Assembly (NCBI GenBank): GCA_021731025.1
Contig: JAKFYD010000066.1
Span: forward strand, 1 to 33,789
DNA from: Pseudobdellovibrionaceae bacterium
GTDB taxonomy: Bacteria; Bdellovibrionota; Bdellovibrionia; Bdellovibrionales; Bdellovibrionaceae
Length of the DNA: 33,789 bases
Reading direction: 5' to 3'
Each line of letters begins with the position of its first letter. Position 1 is the stretch's first letter. Of the stretch, positions 15,158 through 22,420 are shown one piece after another. Below the pieces are notes generated by a model. It worked only from the letters and a program-made list of their open reading frames with translations. It did no database searches and had not been told where the DNA came from. A program made the position numbers and the translations under genes.

Positions 15158-15907
15158 TCAAAACCCCTCGGGACCCGAGCGATGACGACCCTTCCAATCA
15201 AACTGAAACTCTTTAGGAATAAAAACGCATTGAGAAGGGAAGAGTTCAGGATAAAATATAAAGCTATGACTAGCCCCATAAATAAGTATGACATCTCTTT
15301 GACCTTTGTTCTGTGAAAAATAGCTTTGGATTTTTAAAAGCGCAGCTCTTTCTCGAGCGCCGTAAACAAGAGCTCCAATTTCGGGCGGGTAAGGAACATC
15401 AAGAGAGGGCTGCGTTTCATACCAGCGATTGATTGATTCGAAAATTTTCTTCATCGACGTCGGGTCTTTCACCACGCCGTGAATTTTTTTAATCTTTCCG
15501 CGCACTAGCTGTACAAATTCTCCACCGTGATTTATCAGTTTTTCCTTCTGAGCATCCGTTAAGGCTTTAGGGTCTTCCGGCAGCCCATCGGGGAATATTT
15601 GATCAAAATGCTTTTTCAAGGAAGGGATTTCGTCTTTTGGAACTGCATCAAGAGTAAAATCCTCTCCGACTTGTTCACTAAATACGGGCACGTTGGATAA
15701 ATGTTCAAAGTAGTTTGCAATTTTTAATTGTGACTCAGCGATCTTATCGTTTTTCGCTTCAGAAGTTTGAGAACCTGGCAATTCTTTAATATTATGCATT
15801 TGGGGCAAAAAGATAATTCTATGTTTGCACTCGGCCGCTTTCGCAGCCGGAAGTACAAAAAAAATTGGTAAGAGTAAAATTAAAAATGGCTTAGGTTTTA
15901 AATTCAT
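15158..15907 (-). CDS. Secreted protein, TraB/ChaN/EreA-like (TIKI-superfamily) candidate
   Basis: A 249-residue protein with a signal peptide (MNLKPKPFLILLLPIFFVLPAAKAAE). The spaced motifs resemble the EreA/ChaN/TraB superfamily: LPQMHN (His38) early, VFSEQ (Glu78) next, GARERAALL (Arg185/Arg187) and IYGASHSF (His214) near the end. Those families use such His/Glu/Arg residues for metal binding or hydrolysis. The match is by pattern only; the middle section with DPKALTDAQKEK is divergent. Two Cys, at about positions 27 and near the C-terminus, could form a disulfide. It is followed by the AUA-start gene 66 bases downstream, so they may be one transcript. Confidence 0.55.
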   Translation of the reverse strand: MNLKPKPFLILLLPIFFVLPAAKAAECKHRIIFLPQMHNIKELPGSQTSEAKNDKIAESQLKIANYFEHLSNVPVFSEQVGEDFTLDAVPKDEIPSLKKHFDQIFPDGLPEDPKALTDAQKEKLINHGGEFVQLVRGKIKKIHGVVKDPTSMKKIFESINRWYETQPSLDVPYPPEIGALVYGARERAALLKIQSYFSQNKGQRDVILIYGASHSFIFYPELFPSQCVFIPKEFQFDWKGRHRSGPEGF

Positions 15908-15969
15908 AATTTGCGAATTTTAGGGGCTCAGCTAAAGAGAGTAAAGCATTACCACCAAGTTTTTAATAA

Positions 15970-15993
15970 AATCTCCTTTATCTGTCGGAGATT
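15970..15993. terminator. Weak hairpin downstream of the TetR gene
   Basis: AATCTCC at 15970-15976 pairs with GGAGATT at 15987-15993 over a 10-base loop. On the minus strand the second arm runs into a T-rich run, so it might end the TetR transcript, which stops 120 bases upstream. The stem is AT-rich and the loop is long, so support is weak. Confidence 0.25.
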
Positions 15994-16113
15994 AAAGCAA
16001 TTTCGGAACTTCGCTAAAAATGTGTTTAAATTGAACCAAAGATAAAAAAGTGTCTAAGTCTTTGAATTGGGGTCATTGATAGTCACCCGTCAAAAAGTTA
16101 AACAGCAATTAAA

Positions 16114-16722
16114 TTAAGCTTCAACCGAATCAATATGCCTCTTAAACTGCTTATACATTGACTCGAAAATCTTCCGATCATTCATCGCTTTTCCCATAGC
16201 GAAAGTTCCTTCTTGAAAAGTTACGATGAACTCCGCTAGCTCTTGAAGATTTACTTTTTTATCTAAATATCCATTGTCTTGGGCGCGTTTCAAATGTTCT
16301 TTAGTTTTTGCAATCCAATCAGAGAGAACAATTTTCGCACGAGCTTTGATAGATTCATCTGAAGATGAAAGTTCTTGAGTTAAATTATTCAAGGGACAGC
16401 CCAAAGAAACCAGTTCATCAGGCCAATTATCGAAAGTGTTTTTGAAGCACTTTAAAATTCCTTGCAATGGGTTCTTGTAAGCGGCGAGGGGCTTAATCCA
16501 TCGATCCATAATTCCCGTATGAATAATTTCATCGATAATTGCGTAGGCCACTTGGCTCTTGGTCGGAAAATAATGAAAGAAAGCGCCTATGGTGACGTCA
16601 GCTTTTTTTGCCAGGTCACGAACACCCACACCGTTGTAGCCATGACGATAGATCTCCATGAACGCTGCGTTCAGGATATGGGCGCGTGTCTTTTGGGGAT
16701 CCCGGGTTTTGGTCTTGGCCAT
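16114..16722 (-). CDS. TetR-family transcriptional regulator
   Basis: A 202-residue regulator. The N-terminal helix-turn-helix (residues about 12-58) is textbook TetR: TRAHILNAAFMEIYRHGYNGVGVRDLAKKADVTIGAFFHYFPTKSQVAYAIIDE. The C-terminal ligand and dimer domain resembles the TetR_C subfamily of YxaF/LmrA-like regulators (CPLNNLTQELSSSDESIKARAKIVLSDWIAKTKEHLKRAQDNGYL, then LAEFIVTFQEGTFAMGKAM). It is divergent from a DoxX-like membrane protein, with a 140-base gap holding three palindromes. It probably represses itself and the rightward run; its ligand is unknown. Confidence 0.92.
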   Translation of the reverse strand: MAKTKTRDPQKTRAHILNAAFMEIYRHGYNGVGVRDLAKKADVTIGAFFHYFPTKSQVAYAIIDEIIHTGIMDRWIKPLAAYKNPLQGILKCFKNTFDNWPDELVSLGCPLNNLTQELSSSDESIKARAKIVLSDWIAKTKEHLKRAQDNGYLDKKVNLQELAEFIVTFQEGTFAMGKAMNDRKIFESMYKQFKRHIDSVEA

Positions 16723-16731
16723 AAAATTAAG

Positions 16732-16745
16732 ATATCACATGATAT
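16732..16745. promoter_or_regulatory. Palindrome near the TetR start
   Basis: ATATCA (16732-16737) and TGATAT (16740-16745) are reverse complements with a 2-base spacer. The element lies 10 bases upstream of the TetR ATG and could be an operator half or an accessory site. Confidence 0.35.
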
Positions 16746-16752
16746 ATTAAAA

Positions 16753-16769
16753 ATACAGTATTACTGTAT
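16753..16769. promoter_or_regulatory. Likely TetR operator (17-bp palindrome)
   Basis: ATACAGTATTACTGTAT is a perfect palindrome with 8-base arms around one central base. The size and symmetry fit a TetR-dimer operator. It lies 31 bases upstream of the TetR ATG, and on the plus strand its right half includes TTACTG, a candidate -35 for the DoxX-like gene. Confidence 0.6.
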
Positions 16770-16803
16770 AAAAATGAGATATGCATTAAAATTTAAGTTT
16801 ACA

Positions 16804-16821
16804 ACATATCAGTCGATATGT
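16804..16821. promoter_or_regulatory. Second intergenic palindrome upstream of the DoxX-like gene
   Basis: ACATATC (16804-16810) and GATATGT (16815-16821) are exact reverse complements with a 4-base spacer. It lies 42 bases before the DoxX-like ATG, where a second repressor site would block elongation or initiation. Confidence 0.4.
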
Positions 16822-16862
16822 ACTCTGGTTCGAGAATGCAACCAGCAGAAACGGAGTTTGAA

Positions 16863-17267
16863 ATGAATAACAATAGTCTTTCTAAGAAAGCAGTGTGGAC
16901 GGGCCGAATCCTTAGTGGCATGGCTATTCTCTTTCTTTTGTTTGATGCGACTCTTAAATTCTTTATGGATAAACTTCCACCAGAAGCATTGAAGGCGGGT
17001 GAAGCTCTTCAATGGCCAATGGAATTAATGCCTACCGTGGGAACTATTCTTTTGGTTTGTACAATTCTCTATATAATCCCACGAACCTCAGTTCTTGGAG
17101 CGATCTTATTAACAGGGTATTTAGGCGGGGCTATTGCCAGTCATGTTCGTGTCAGTAATCCGCTTTTTACTCACACCTTATTTCCTATTTATATAGCTCT
17201 ATTAATTTGGTTAGGTCTTTACTTAAGGGATAACCGGGCTAAAATAATTCTTTCGAAAAGTATATAA
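16863..17267 (+). CDS. DoxX-like integral membrane protein
   Basis: A 134-residue protein with four membrane helices: AVWTGRILSGMAILFLLFDATLKFF, LMPTVGTILLVCTILYII, TSVLGAILLTGYLGGAIASHV and TLFPIYIALLIWLGLYL. The LTGYLGGAIASHVR pattern is typical of DoxX-like proteins often found beside SRPBCC genes. No biochemical function is known for this branch. GGAG lies 8-10 bases before the ATG at 16863. The stop overlaps the AAGGAG of the next gene (10 bases between), so they are co-translated. Confidence 0.85.
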   Translation: MNNNSLSKKAVWTGRILSGMAILFLLFDATLKFFMDKLPPEALKAGEALQWPMELMPTVGTILLVCTILYIIPRTSVLGAILLTGYLGGAIASHVRVSNPLFTHTLFPIYIALLIWLGLYLRDNRAKIILSKSI

Positions 17268-17277
17268 GGAGAAATTT

Positions 17278-17688
17278 ATGTCTAAAATCACTATTGAATC
17301 TGTGGTTGCCGCAAGCCCAAAAAAAGTTTGGGATGCTTGGACTGAACCTCAACACATCATGAAGTGGAATTTCGCTAATGATGATTGGCAGTGCCCAAAT
17401 GCCTCTAATGATCTAAAAATCGGTGGGAAATATGCGGCCCGTATGGAGGCCAAAGACGGCAGTTTCGGTTTTGATTTTGAAGCGATTTATGATGAGGTTA
17501 TTGATCAAAAGAAAATCACTTACACTATGGGTGACGGTCGTAAAGCTACAACTCAATTCGAAGACCTAGGCGGCAAAACAAAAGTCACTACGATCTTTGA
17601 TGCCGAAAAAGAAAACTCCGAAGAAATGCAGAAGCAAGGCTGGCAGGCCATTCTGAATAACTTTAAAAAATACGTCGAACAAGCTTAA
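17278..17688 (+). CDS. SRPBCC / AHSA1-type START-like protein
   Basis: A 136-residue soluble protein of the AHSA1/CalC branch of the SRPBCC fold: ITIESVVAASPKKVWDAWTEPQHIMKWNFANDDWQCPNASNDLKIGGKYAARMEAKDG is the standard opening, and EMQKQGWQAILNNFKKYVE the C-terminal helix that closes the cavity. These proteins bind hydrophobic ligands; most have no assigned partner. It has AAGGAG in front, lies between the DoxX-like gene and a membrane-anchored SRPBCC gene, and is probably under TetR control. Confidence 0.9.
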   Translation: MSKITIESVVAASPKKVWDAWTEPQHIMKWNFANDDWQCPNASNDLKIGGKYAARMEAKDGSFGFDFEAIYDEVIDQKKITYTMGDGRKATTQFEDLGGKTKVTTIFDAEKENSEEMQKQGWQAILNNFKKYVEQA

Positions 17689-17702
17689 GGAAAGGCGGAA
17701 TA

Positions 17703-18221
17703 ATGAAAAAGATTTTAAAAGTTGTAGGAATATTGATTTTGATTCTCATGATACTACCAGTGTTCCTTCCCTCAAAATTTTCGATGTCACGTTCAATTGA
17801 AATCAATGCACCCGTAAGCCTTGTCTTTATGAAACTGACTGATTTAAATGAGTACGTGAAATGGAATCCCTTTCCTGAAGGAGATCCAACTAACACCGCT
17901 GAGGTTTCAGGTACTGGCGAGGGTTCGTTTTTGATTTGGAAAGGTGATAAGACCGGTGAAGGCAAAATGACGATCACTAGTGTTGAGCCCGAAAAAAAGA
18001 TTGCCGTTAAAATGGATTTCTACAAACCCATGAGTGGTGAAGGTATGGTTCATTGGTTAACAACTGCAAAATCAGAAGCGACCACAGAATTGGTGTGGAC
18101 ATTTGACCAAAATCTCACCTATTTCACTCGGTATTTTGGATTGGTGATGGATAAAATGATGGGCAAACACTTTGAAAAGGGTCTCGCGAATTACAAGGCG
18201 CTTGTTGAAGGGTCAAAGTAG
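17703..18221 (+). CDS. Membrane-anchored SRPBCC protein (polyketide cyclase-like)
   Basis: A 172-residue protein with an N-terminal membrane segment (residues about 3-23, ILKVVGILILILMILPVFLP) followed by an SRPBCC domain: SMSRSIEINAPVSLVFMKLTDLNEYVKWNPFPEGDP, then VWTFDQNLTYFTRYFGLVMDKMMGKHFEKGLANYKALVE. It probably faces the periplasm or stays attached to the inner membrane, where it could bind lipid-like ligands. It follows the AHSA1-type gene by 14 bases with a GGAAAGGCGG ribosome site. The pairing of a soluble and an anchored SRPBCC protein is notable. Confidence 0.88.
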   Translation: MKKILKVVGILILILMILPVFLPSKFSMSRSIEINAPVSLVFMKLTDLNEYVKWNPFPEGDPTNTAEVSGTGEGSFLIWKGDKTGEGKMTITSVEPEKKIAVKMDFYKPMSGEGMVHWLTTAKSEATTELVWTFDQNLTYFTRYFGLVMDKMMGKHFEKGLANYKALVEGSK

Positions 18222-18225
18222 TTGA

Positions 18226-18411
18226 ATGGAAGAATCTGATTTTGAAGGAACTTTAGTTCTCGAAAAGCTAGCAGAGATTGGGAAGGTCGATGCTTTTTTT
18301 GAAGCCATCGATGTGGATGATTTTGGAAAGGCGAAATCCTTGATGATGCGAGCTTCAGTGAGTGATGAGACTATCGAGATGGTGCTGAAGAAGATGAGAG
18401 ATGCAGATTGA
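18226..18411 (+). CDS. Small acidic hypothetical protein
   Basis: A 61-residue acidic, helical protein (FEGTLVLEKLAEIGKVDAFFEAIDVDDFGKAKSLMMRASVSDETIEMVLKKMRDAD) with no membrane segment. The pattern xDDFxKAKxLMxxAxVxxETIxxVLKKM looks like a conserved small-protein signature that I have seen beside acetyltransferase-like genes, but I cannot name a family. The start lies 4 bases after the preceding stop, and the stop overlaps the next gene's ATG by 11 bases, both signs of a real coupled gene. Confidence 0.65.
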   Translation: MEESDFEGTLVLEKLAEIGKVDAFFEAIDVDDFGKAKSLMMRASVSDETIEMVLKKMRDAD

Positions 18412-18895
18412 AAACGAAATATTTATGAAAGATAAATTTTCTCCACAAGAATTCGATTTAAAATACGGCTATGATCCTTCATGGCTTCAGCCAATGCTCG
18501 AGATTTTTAATAAAACTGAAATGAAGCGCGATAAAAAGCGGGCTGCTAAAATTAACCAAGCATTTCTCAATAGCCAAGTTGTAACCTCATGCTGGTTAGA
18601 CTCGAAATTGGTAGCTATTGGACGAATGATCACCGACTTCGAAATGTATTCTGCAATCTTCGATGTGGTTGTGGATCCCGGATTTCAAAAACAAAATCTA
18701 GGTCGAAAACTCATGATAGCCTTGATCGAGAAAGCGCCAGAAACCTGTATTCATCTCACTTCAACTTTTGGGAATGAAGCCTTTTATCATAAATTGGGTT
18801 TCAGATTTCATAAAACAGCAATGGCTCTTTATCCCGAGCGTTTTGGTCAGACTCCTTATCTTGATTGGGAGAAAGTTCCCAATTCTAAAAGCTGA
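18401..18895 (+). CDS. GNAT-family N-acetyltransferase
   Basis: A 164-residue protein. The acetyl-CoA motif is FDVVVDPGFQKQNLGRKLMIALIEKAPETCIHLTSTFGNEAFYHKLGFRFHKTAMALY, with the QxxxLG loop in the usual place and the YHKLGF motif B. The N-terminal part contains SQVVTSCWLDSKLVAIGRMITDFEMYSAIFDVVV. This arrangement is common in GNAT enzymes annotated by fold only; the substrate is unknown. The ATG at 18401 overlaps the previous gene; an ATG at 18425 is an alternative that would remove 8 residues. The stop is 10 bases before the AraC-type start. Confidence 0.85.
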   Translation: MQIENEIFMKDKFSPQEFDLKYGYDPSWLQPMLEIFNKTEMKRDKKRAAKINQAFLNSQVVTSCWLDSKLVAIGRMITDFEMYSAIFDVVVDPGFQKQNLGRKLMIALIEKAPETCIHLTSTFGNEAFYHKLGFRFHKTAMALYPERFGQTPYLDWEKVPNSKS

Positions 18896-18905
18896 AAGTT
18901 TGCCT

Positions 18906-19793
18906 ATGAAAAAAAGAAGTCAACAAAGTCAATTTCATCGATCTCAAGTCGGGCGAGCTCAAAGATATATTCGTATGAACCTAAATGGAACACTGACTTT
19001 AACAAATATAGCTAAAGAGTCAGGTTCCTCCTCCTATCACTTTGCTCGTCTCTTCGTAGCATATACAGGTGAAACTCCATTTGATTTTCTTCGACGAATT
19101 CGCCTGACTACGGCCTTAAAGATGTTGCAAGAAGACCCAGAGGGGCCGATTACAGAAATTGCCTTGAGCGTCGGTTACGAAACTTCGTCGGCCTTTAATA
19201 AGGTCTTTAAAAAAGTTTTAAATATGAGCCCCAGTGATTTTCGCAATATTGGAAAAGAAGCTCAGTACGATGTGATCTATGATCTCAGTAAACCAAGGCA
19301 ACAAAAGGAGATCGCTGTGAATCTGAGCTCAAAATATGAAATCGTCACTCGTGCTGCAACCCACTTCGTATTTCTACAAAATCATGGACCCTTTGCTGAA
19401 ATTGCACCGCCAACTTGGAATGAAATGTTCCCCTTGGTTTTTGGTCAAGTTGATCAAAAGAAAATCGTTGAGTATCTAGGTCTAAGCACCATTGATAAAA
19501 CAAAAATGGGTGAAGAGGCGATGATCTACGAGGCCGGTGTGGCATTGAATACTGCTCCCGATAAAATTTTAAAAGGATTAGAATATAAGAAGATTAAGAG
19601 TGGAAAATATGCGAAATTCTTACTGATAGGACCCTACGCGCAAATTTGGATCGCCTTTGGTCAGATATTCAAAACTCTTGCCGAAAATAAAGTACAACTT
19701 CGCCAAGAGTTTTGTATCGAAAATTATATTAATGATCCTAAAGAAACCCCTGAAGATAAATTACAGACCGAGTTGCTGATTCCAGTCATGTAA
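18906..19793 (+). CDS. AraC-family regulator with C-terminal GyrI-like ligand domain
   Basis: A 295-residue protein. The double helix-turn-helix is at the N-terminus (about residues 17-115: AQRYIRMNLNGTLTLTNIAKESGSSSYHFARLFVAYTGETPFDFLRRIRLTTALKMLQ, then ITEIALSVGYETSSAFNKVFKKVLNMSPSDFR). The rest (about 137-295) is a GyrI/SOUL-like ligand domain (YEIVTRAATHFVFLQNHGPFAEIAPPTWNEMF, then GKYAKFLLIGPYAQIWIAFGQIF). This order is as in Rob. Such regulators sense drugs or small hydrophobic molecules. The ATG at 18906 gives the usual length; an upstream in-frame start at 18768 would run through the acetyltransferase gene and is unlikely. Confidence 0.9.
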   Translation: MKKRSQQSQFHRSQVGRAQRYIRMNLNGTLTLTNIAKESGSSSYHFARLFVAYTGETPFDFLRRIRLTTALKMLQEDPEGPITEIALSVGYETSSAFNKVFKKVLNMSPSDFRNIGKEAQYDVIYDLSKPRQQKEIAVNLSSKYEIVTRAATHFVFLQNHGPFAEIAPPTWNEMFPLVFGQVDQKKIVEYLGLSTIDKTKMGEEAMIYEAGVALNTAPDKILKGLEYKKIKSGKYAKFLLIGPYAQIWIAFGQIFKTLAENKVQLRQEFCIENYINDPKETPEDKLQTELLIPVM

Positions 19794-19902
19794 TTTTATT
19801 TGGAGATCATGTCGCTAATGAGTTAAGAAATAATTTGATACTTTTCGTCGAGGCAATATGTCGCCATCTCTACCAGAAGTCGTACATGAATCGGTCGCGC
19901 TG

Positions 19903-19931
19903 TTGCGACTTCAACGAATATAAAATATAAT
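19903..19931 (+). promoter_or_regulatory. Sigma-70 promoter upstream of rtcB
   Basis: TTGCGA (19903-19908), a 17-base spacer, and a perfect TATAAT (19926-19931) lie 23 bases before the rtcB ATG. Both elements and the spacing match the housekeeping consensus, leaving a leader of about 17 bases. This suggests rtcB is expressed on its own, not from the AraC gene. Confidence 0.7.
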
Positions 19932-19954
19932 TAAGTAATTCAAAGGCTATTAAA

Positions 19955-21157
19955 ATGGCAAACTATAGTCACGAAACCATAAAAAGCGAAACCGGCGGCC
20001 TAATTAAAACATGGACCAAAGGTGTGGCCTTTGAAGCCGAGGCACGCGAACAACTTCAGCGGGTAGCTCAGCTTCCCTTCATCTATAAATGGGTTGCAGC
20101 AATGCCCGATGTGCATTTAGGTATTGGTGCTACCGTAGGAAGTGTTATTCCCACTCTTGGTGCAATTATTCCTGCCGCGGTGGGAGTCGACATTGGTTGT
20201 GGAATGATTGCGGTGAAGACTTCACTCATGGGCAAGGATCTTCCTGATTCCTTGAGCAGCATTCGCTCTGACATCGAACGAGTTATTCCAGTGGGGCGAG
20301 AGGCTCATCAGGGCTTACCCAAATCTGTAGGAACAGAATGGTCTAAACTTGTGAAGGGTTACGAATCCATCGTTGAAAATCATCCTCAAGTGAAAAACAC
20401 GAAAAGAGAATACCAATTAGGAACTCTTGGCGGAGGAAATCATTTTATCGAAATTTGTCTCGATGAAACTTCCCAAGTTTGGATTATGCTTCACAGTGGA
20501 TCTCGCGGCGTAGGAAATCTGATTGGTCGCTATTTTATTGAACTTGCAAAAAAAGATATGGAAAAGGTTTCCATCCATCTTCCTGACCAGGACCTTGCCT
20601 ATTTTTCTGAAGGAACAGAACATTTCACGGATTACATCGAAGCTGTCCATTGGGCCCAAGAATATGCTCGAGTTAATCGTGAATTGATGTTGGCTCACGT
20701 AATTGAGTCCTTAAGGCAGAATAAAAAAATTCCTCCATTTATGATTGTGGATAAGGCTGTGAATTGCCACCATAACTATGTCGAGCTGGAAAATCACTTT
20801 GGTGAAAATGTCTATGTCACCAGAAAAGGCGCAGTTCGCGCTCGCAAAGGAGAGCTTGGAATCACTCCAGGAAGTATGGGTGCCAAAACCTACATCGTTC
20901 GCGGTCTAGGAAATGAAGAAAGTTTTCAGAGCTGCTCCCATGGTGCGGGTCGAGTAATGTCTCGGAAGAAAGCTAAAGAGAGTATCACTTTGAAGGAGCA
21001 TCGAGAGGCCACTCGGGGAGTGGAGTGCCGAAAAGACAAAGATGTGATCGATGAATCACCTAAAGCCTACAAAGACATCGATGCGGTGATGGAAGCTCAA
21101 AAAGATTTGGTTGAGATTATTTCGACTTTGAAACAAGTCGTTTGTGTTAAGGGATGA
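19955..21157 (+). CDS. rtcB: RtcB-family RNA ligase
   Basis: A 400-residue RtcB protein, the normal bacterial size. Active-site blocks are all present: MPDVHLGIGATVG, GVDIGCGM with Cys82 as a manganese ligand, GGGNHFIE, MLHSGSRGVGN, NCHHNYVE, GSMGAKTYIV and SCSHGAGRVMSR, where His329 is the predicted guanylylated residue. RtcB joins 2',3'-cyclic phosphate or 3'-phosphate RNA ends to 5'-OH ends, using GTP and manganese; it repairs or splices tRNA and other broken RNAs. No RtcA or RtcR lies beside it. The start is the first ATG of the conserved N-terminus (ANYSHETIKSETG). It converges on the DUF4143 ATPase, with 4 bases between stops. Confidence 0.95.
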   Translation: MANYSHETIKSETGGLIKTWTKGVAFEAEAREQLQRVAQLPFIYKWVAAMPDVHLGIGATVGSVIPTLGAIIPAAVGVDIGCGMIAVKTSLMGKDLPDSLSSIRSDIERVIPVGREAHQGLPKSVGTEWSKLVKGYESIVENHPQVKNTKREYQLGTLGGGNHFIEICLDETSQVWIMLHSGSRGVGNLIGRYFIELAKKDMEKVSIHLPDQDLAYFSEGTEHFTDYIEAVHWAQEYARVNRELMLAHVIESLRQNKKIPPFMIVDKAVNCHHNYVELENHFGENVYVTRKGAVRARKGELGITPGSMGAKTYIVRGLGNEESFQSCSHGAGRVMSRKKAKESITLKEHREATRGVECRKDKDVIDESPKAYKDIDAVMEAQKDLVEIISTLKQVVCVKG

Positions 21158-21161
21158 AGAC

Positions 21162-22292
21162 TTATACGACAACTTTATGAGACCAAAGGTTTTTTAAAAA
21201 TTCTTGATAGTTCATATATTCGAAATTTTTAGTCTTTCCACCAGTGGGAAACCGGCCAACGACAATGAACCGTTTAATCTGACTGTCTGTGCTTAATGCC
21301 TTTAATCCTTTCATGTGTTCATCTTTAAAATTTTTGCTGAATTTGATTTCGACAGCTACTTCATCACCAATAATTAGATCCACTTCAAAATCCTTAGATC
21401 GCCAATAATGCAGATCTTTCTTAATTCTGTTATATGATAAATAGGCCTTAACTTCATTGATAATGAATTGTTCAAAATTAACTCCAATATCTGTACTATT
21501 TTCTGCCAAGGGCAGCCTTCGTGAAAAATAATTTGAGACGCCACAGTCAAAAAAGTAAAATTTTGATTTTGTGCTCGCTTTTCTCTTCTTTGTTTTTCTG
21601 TAGGGCAACAATTCAAAACCAATCAATGTATCTTTTAAAACCTCAAGATGCCCTTCAATAGTACGAGCAGGCACACCCGAGTCACTTGATAACGCCTGGT
21701 AATTAAGTTCTTGTCCATTAGATAAGGCCATAATTTCCATGAAACGCACGAAGCGTTCATAGTTTCGAACTGCAGCTTCAGCCTTTATTTCTTCAGCTAA
21801 GTAAATACGTCCATAAGCTTCAAGATCTTCCATCGGCTCCTCAGAATTCCAAATCAACGGAAGACCACCAAAATTTAAATATTTAATTAAGTCAAAATCA
21901 GTAATTTCAGCAAAGGTTAATGGGAACAACTGAGCTTCTCTTGCTCGGCCACCCAACATGTTGATTCCATCTTTTTTAAGCTTTCTGACGGAGCTCCCTG
22001 TTAATAAAAATCGAATCTTTTTCTTTTCTATTAAGCGATGCACTTCATCCAATAAGCTTGGAAGTTTTTGGATTTCATCAATCACAATTATCTTATTTTT
22101 GTCCTGTATTTTTTCTTCCAAAGATTTAGGACGACGTAAAAAATCTTCGTAAACATCCGAATCTAGCAGATCAAACACTTGTGCATTTTTTAATAATCTA
22201 ACAAGGGAGCTTTTACCTGTGGCCCTAGGACCAAATAAAAAAAAGTTAGCCTTATTCAAGAGGGCTGTAAGATCGAGTTTCCTTTTGTACAT
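21162..22292 (-). CDS. AAA-14 / DUF4143 ATPase with C-terminal nuclease-like motif
   Basis: A 376-residue protein from the ATG at 22292. Walker A is GPRATGKSSL (residues 21-30), Walker B is IIVIDEIQKLP, and LLTGSSVRKLKK is the sensor-like strand. The helix-rich middle contains a winged-helix-like segment (ALSSDSGVPARTIEGHLEVLKDTLIGFELLPY). The C-terminus has FEVDLIIGDEVAVEIKFS, the D-x(n)-ExK pattern of PD-(D/E)XK-like nuclease folds, though no activity is proven in this family. A longer start (22355) would run through the inverted repeat and is unlikely. A TATAAT on the minus strand lies 7 bases before the ATG, so the message is probably leaderless. Function is unknown. Confidence 0.88.
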   Translation of the reverse strand: MYKRKLDLTALLNKANFFLFGPRATGKSSLVRLLKNAQVFDLLDSDVYEDFLRRPKSLEEKIQDKNKIIVIDEIQKLPSLLDEVHRLIEKKKIRFLLTGSSVRKLKKDGINMLGGRAREAQLFPLTFAEITDFDLIKYLNFGGLPLIWNSEEPMEDLEAYGRIYLAEEIKAEAAVRNYERFVRFMEIMALSNGQELNYQALSSDSGVPARTIEGHLEVLKDTLIGFELLPYRKTKKRKASTKSKFYFFDCGVSNYFSRRLPLAENSTDIGVNFEQFIINEVKAYLSYNRIKKDLHYWRSKDFEVDLIIGDEVAVEIKFSKNFKDEHMKGLKALSTDSQIKRFIVVGRFPTGGKTKNFEYMNYQEFLKNLWSHKVVV

Positions 22293-22299
22293 AATCTTC

Positions 22300-22305
22300 A
22301 TTATA
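22300..22305 (-). promoter_or_regulatory. -10 element of the DUF4143 ATPase gene
   Basis: On the minus strand TATAAT ends 7 bases before the ATG at 22292. This places the transcription start at or next to the A of ATG, predicting a leaderless message. The -35 region would fall inside the inverted repeat just upstream. Confidence 0.55.
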
Positions 22306-22308
22306 CCT

Positions 22309-22364
22309 AAATCGGCAATGAGTTGCCATTTTTTTATATAAAATCGGCAACTCATTGCCGATTT
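22309..22364. repeat. Perfect 19-bp inverted repeat over the DUF4143 ATPase promoter
   Basis: Bases 22309-22327 and 22346-22364 are exact reverse complements with an 18-base AT-rich spacer. Each arm is itself built around GGCAA-nnnn-TTGCC, so the site is two copies of one small palindrome facing each other. The promoter-proximal arm is just upstream of the -10. This is the arrangement expected for a paired operator, or for a recognition site of the encoded protein. Confidence 0.75.
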
Positions 22365-22420
22365 TGATGAAATAAGGTAAGTATATGAAATAATGTGATA
22401 TTTTACGGCGACTCGAGACG

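Noticed and set aside
22293-22355. The longer N-terminus of the DUF4143 ATPase starting at 22355.
   Set aside because: It would be encoded by the inverted repeat and the promoter itself, and the family usually begins near MYKRKLDL.
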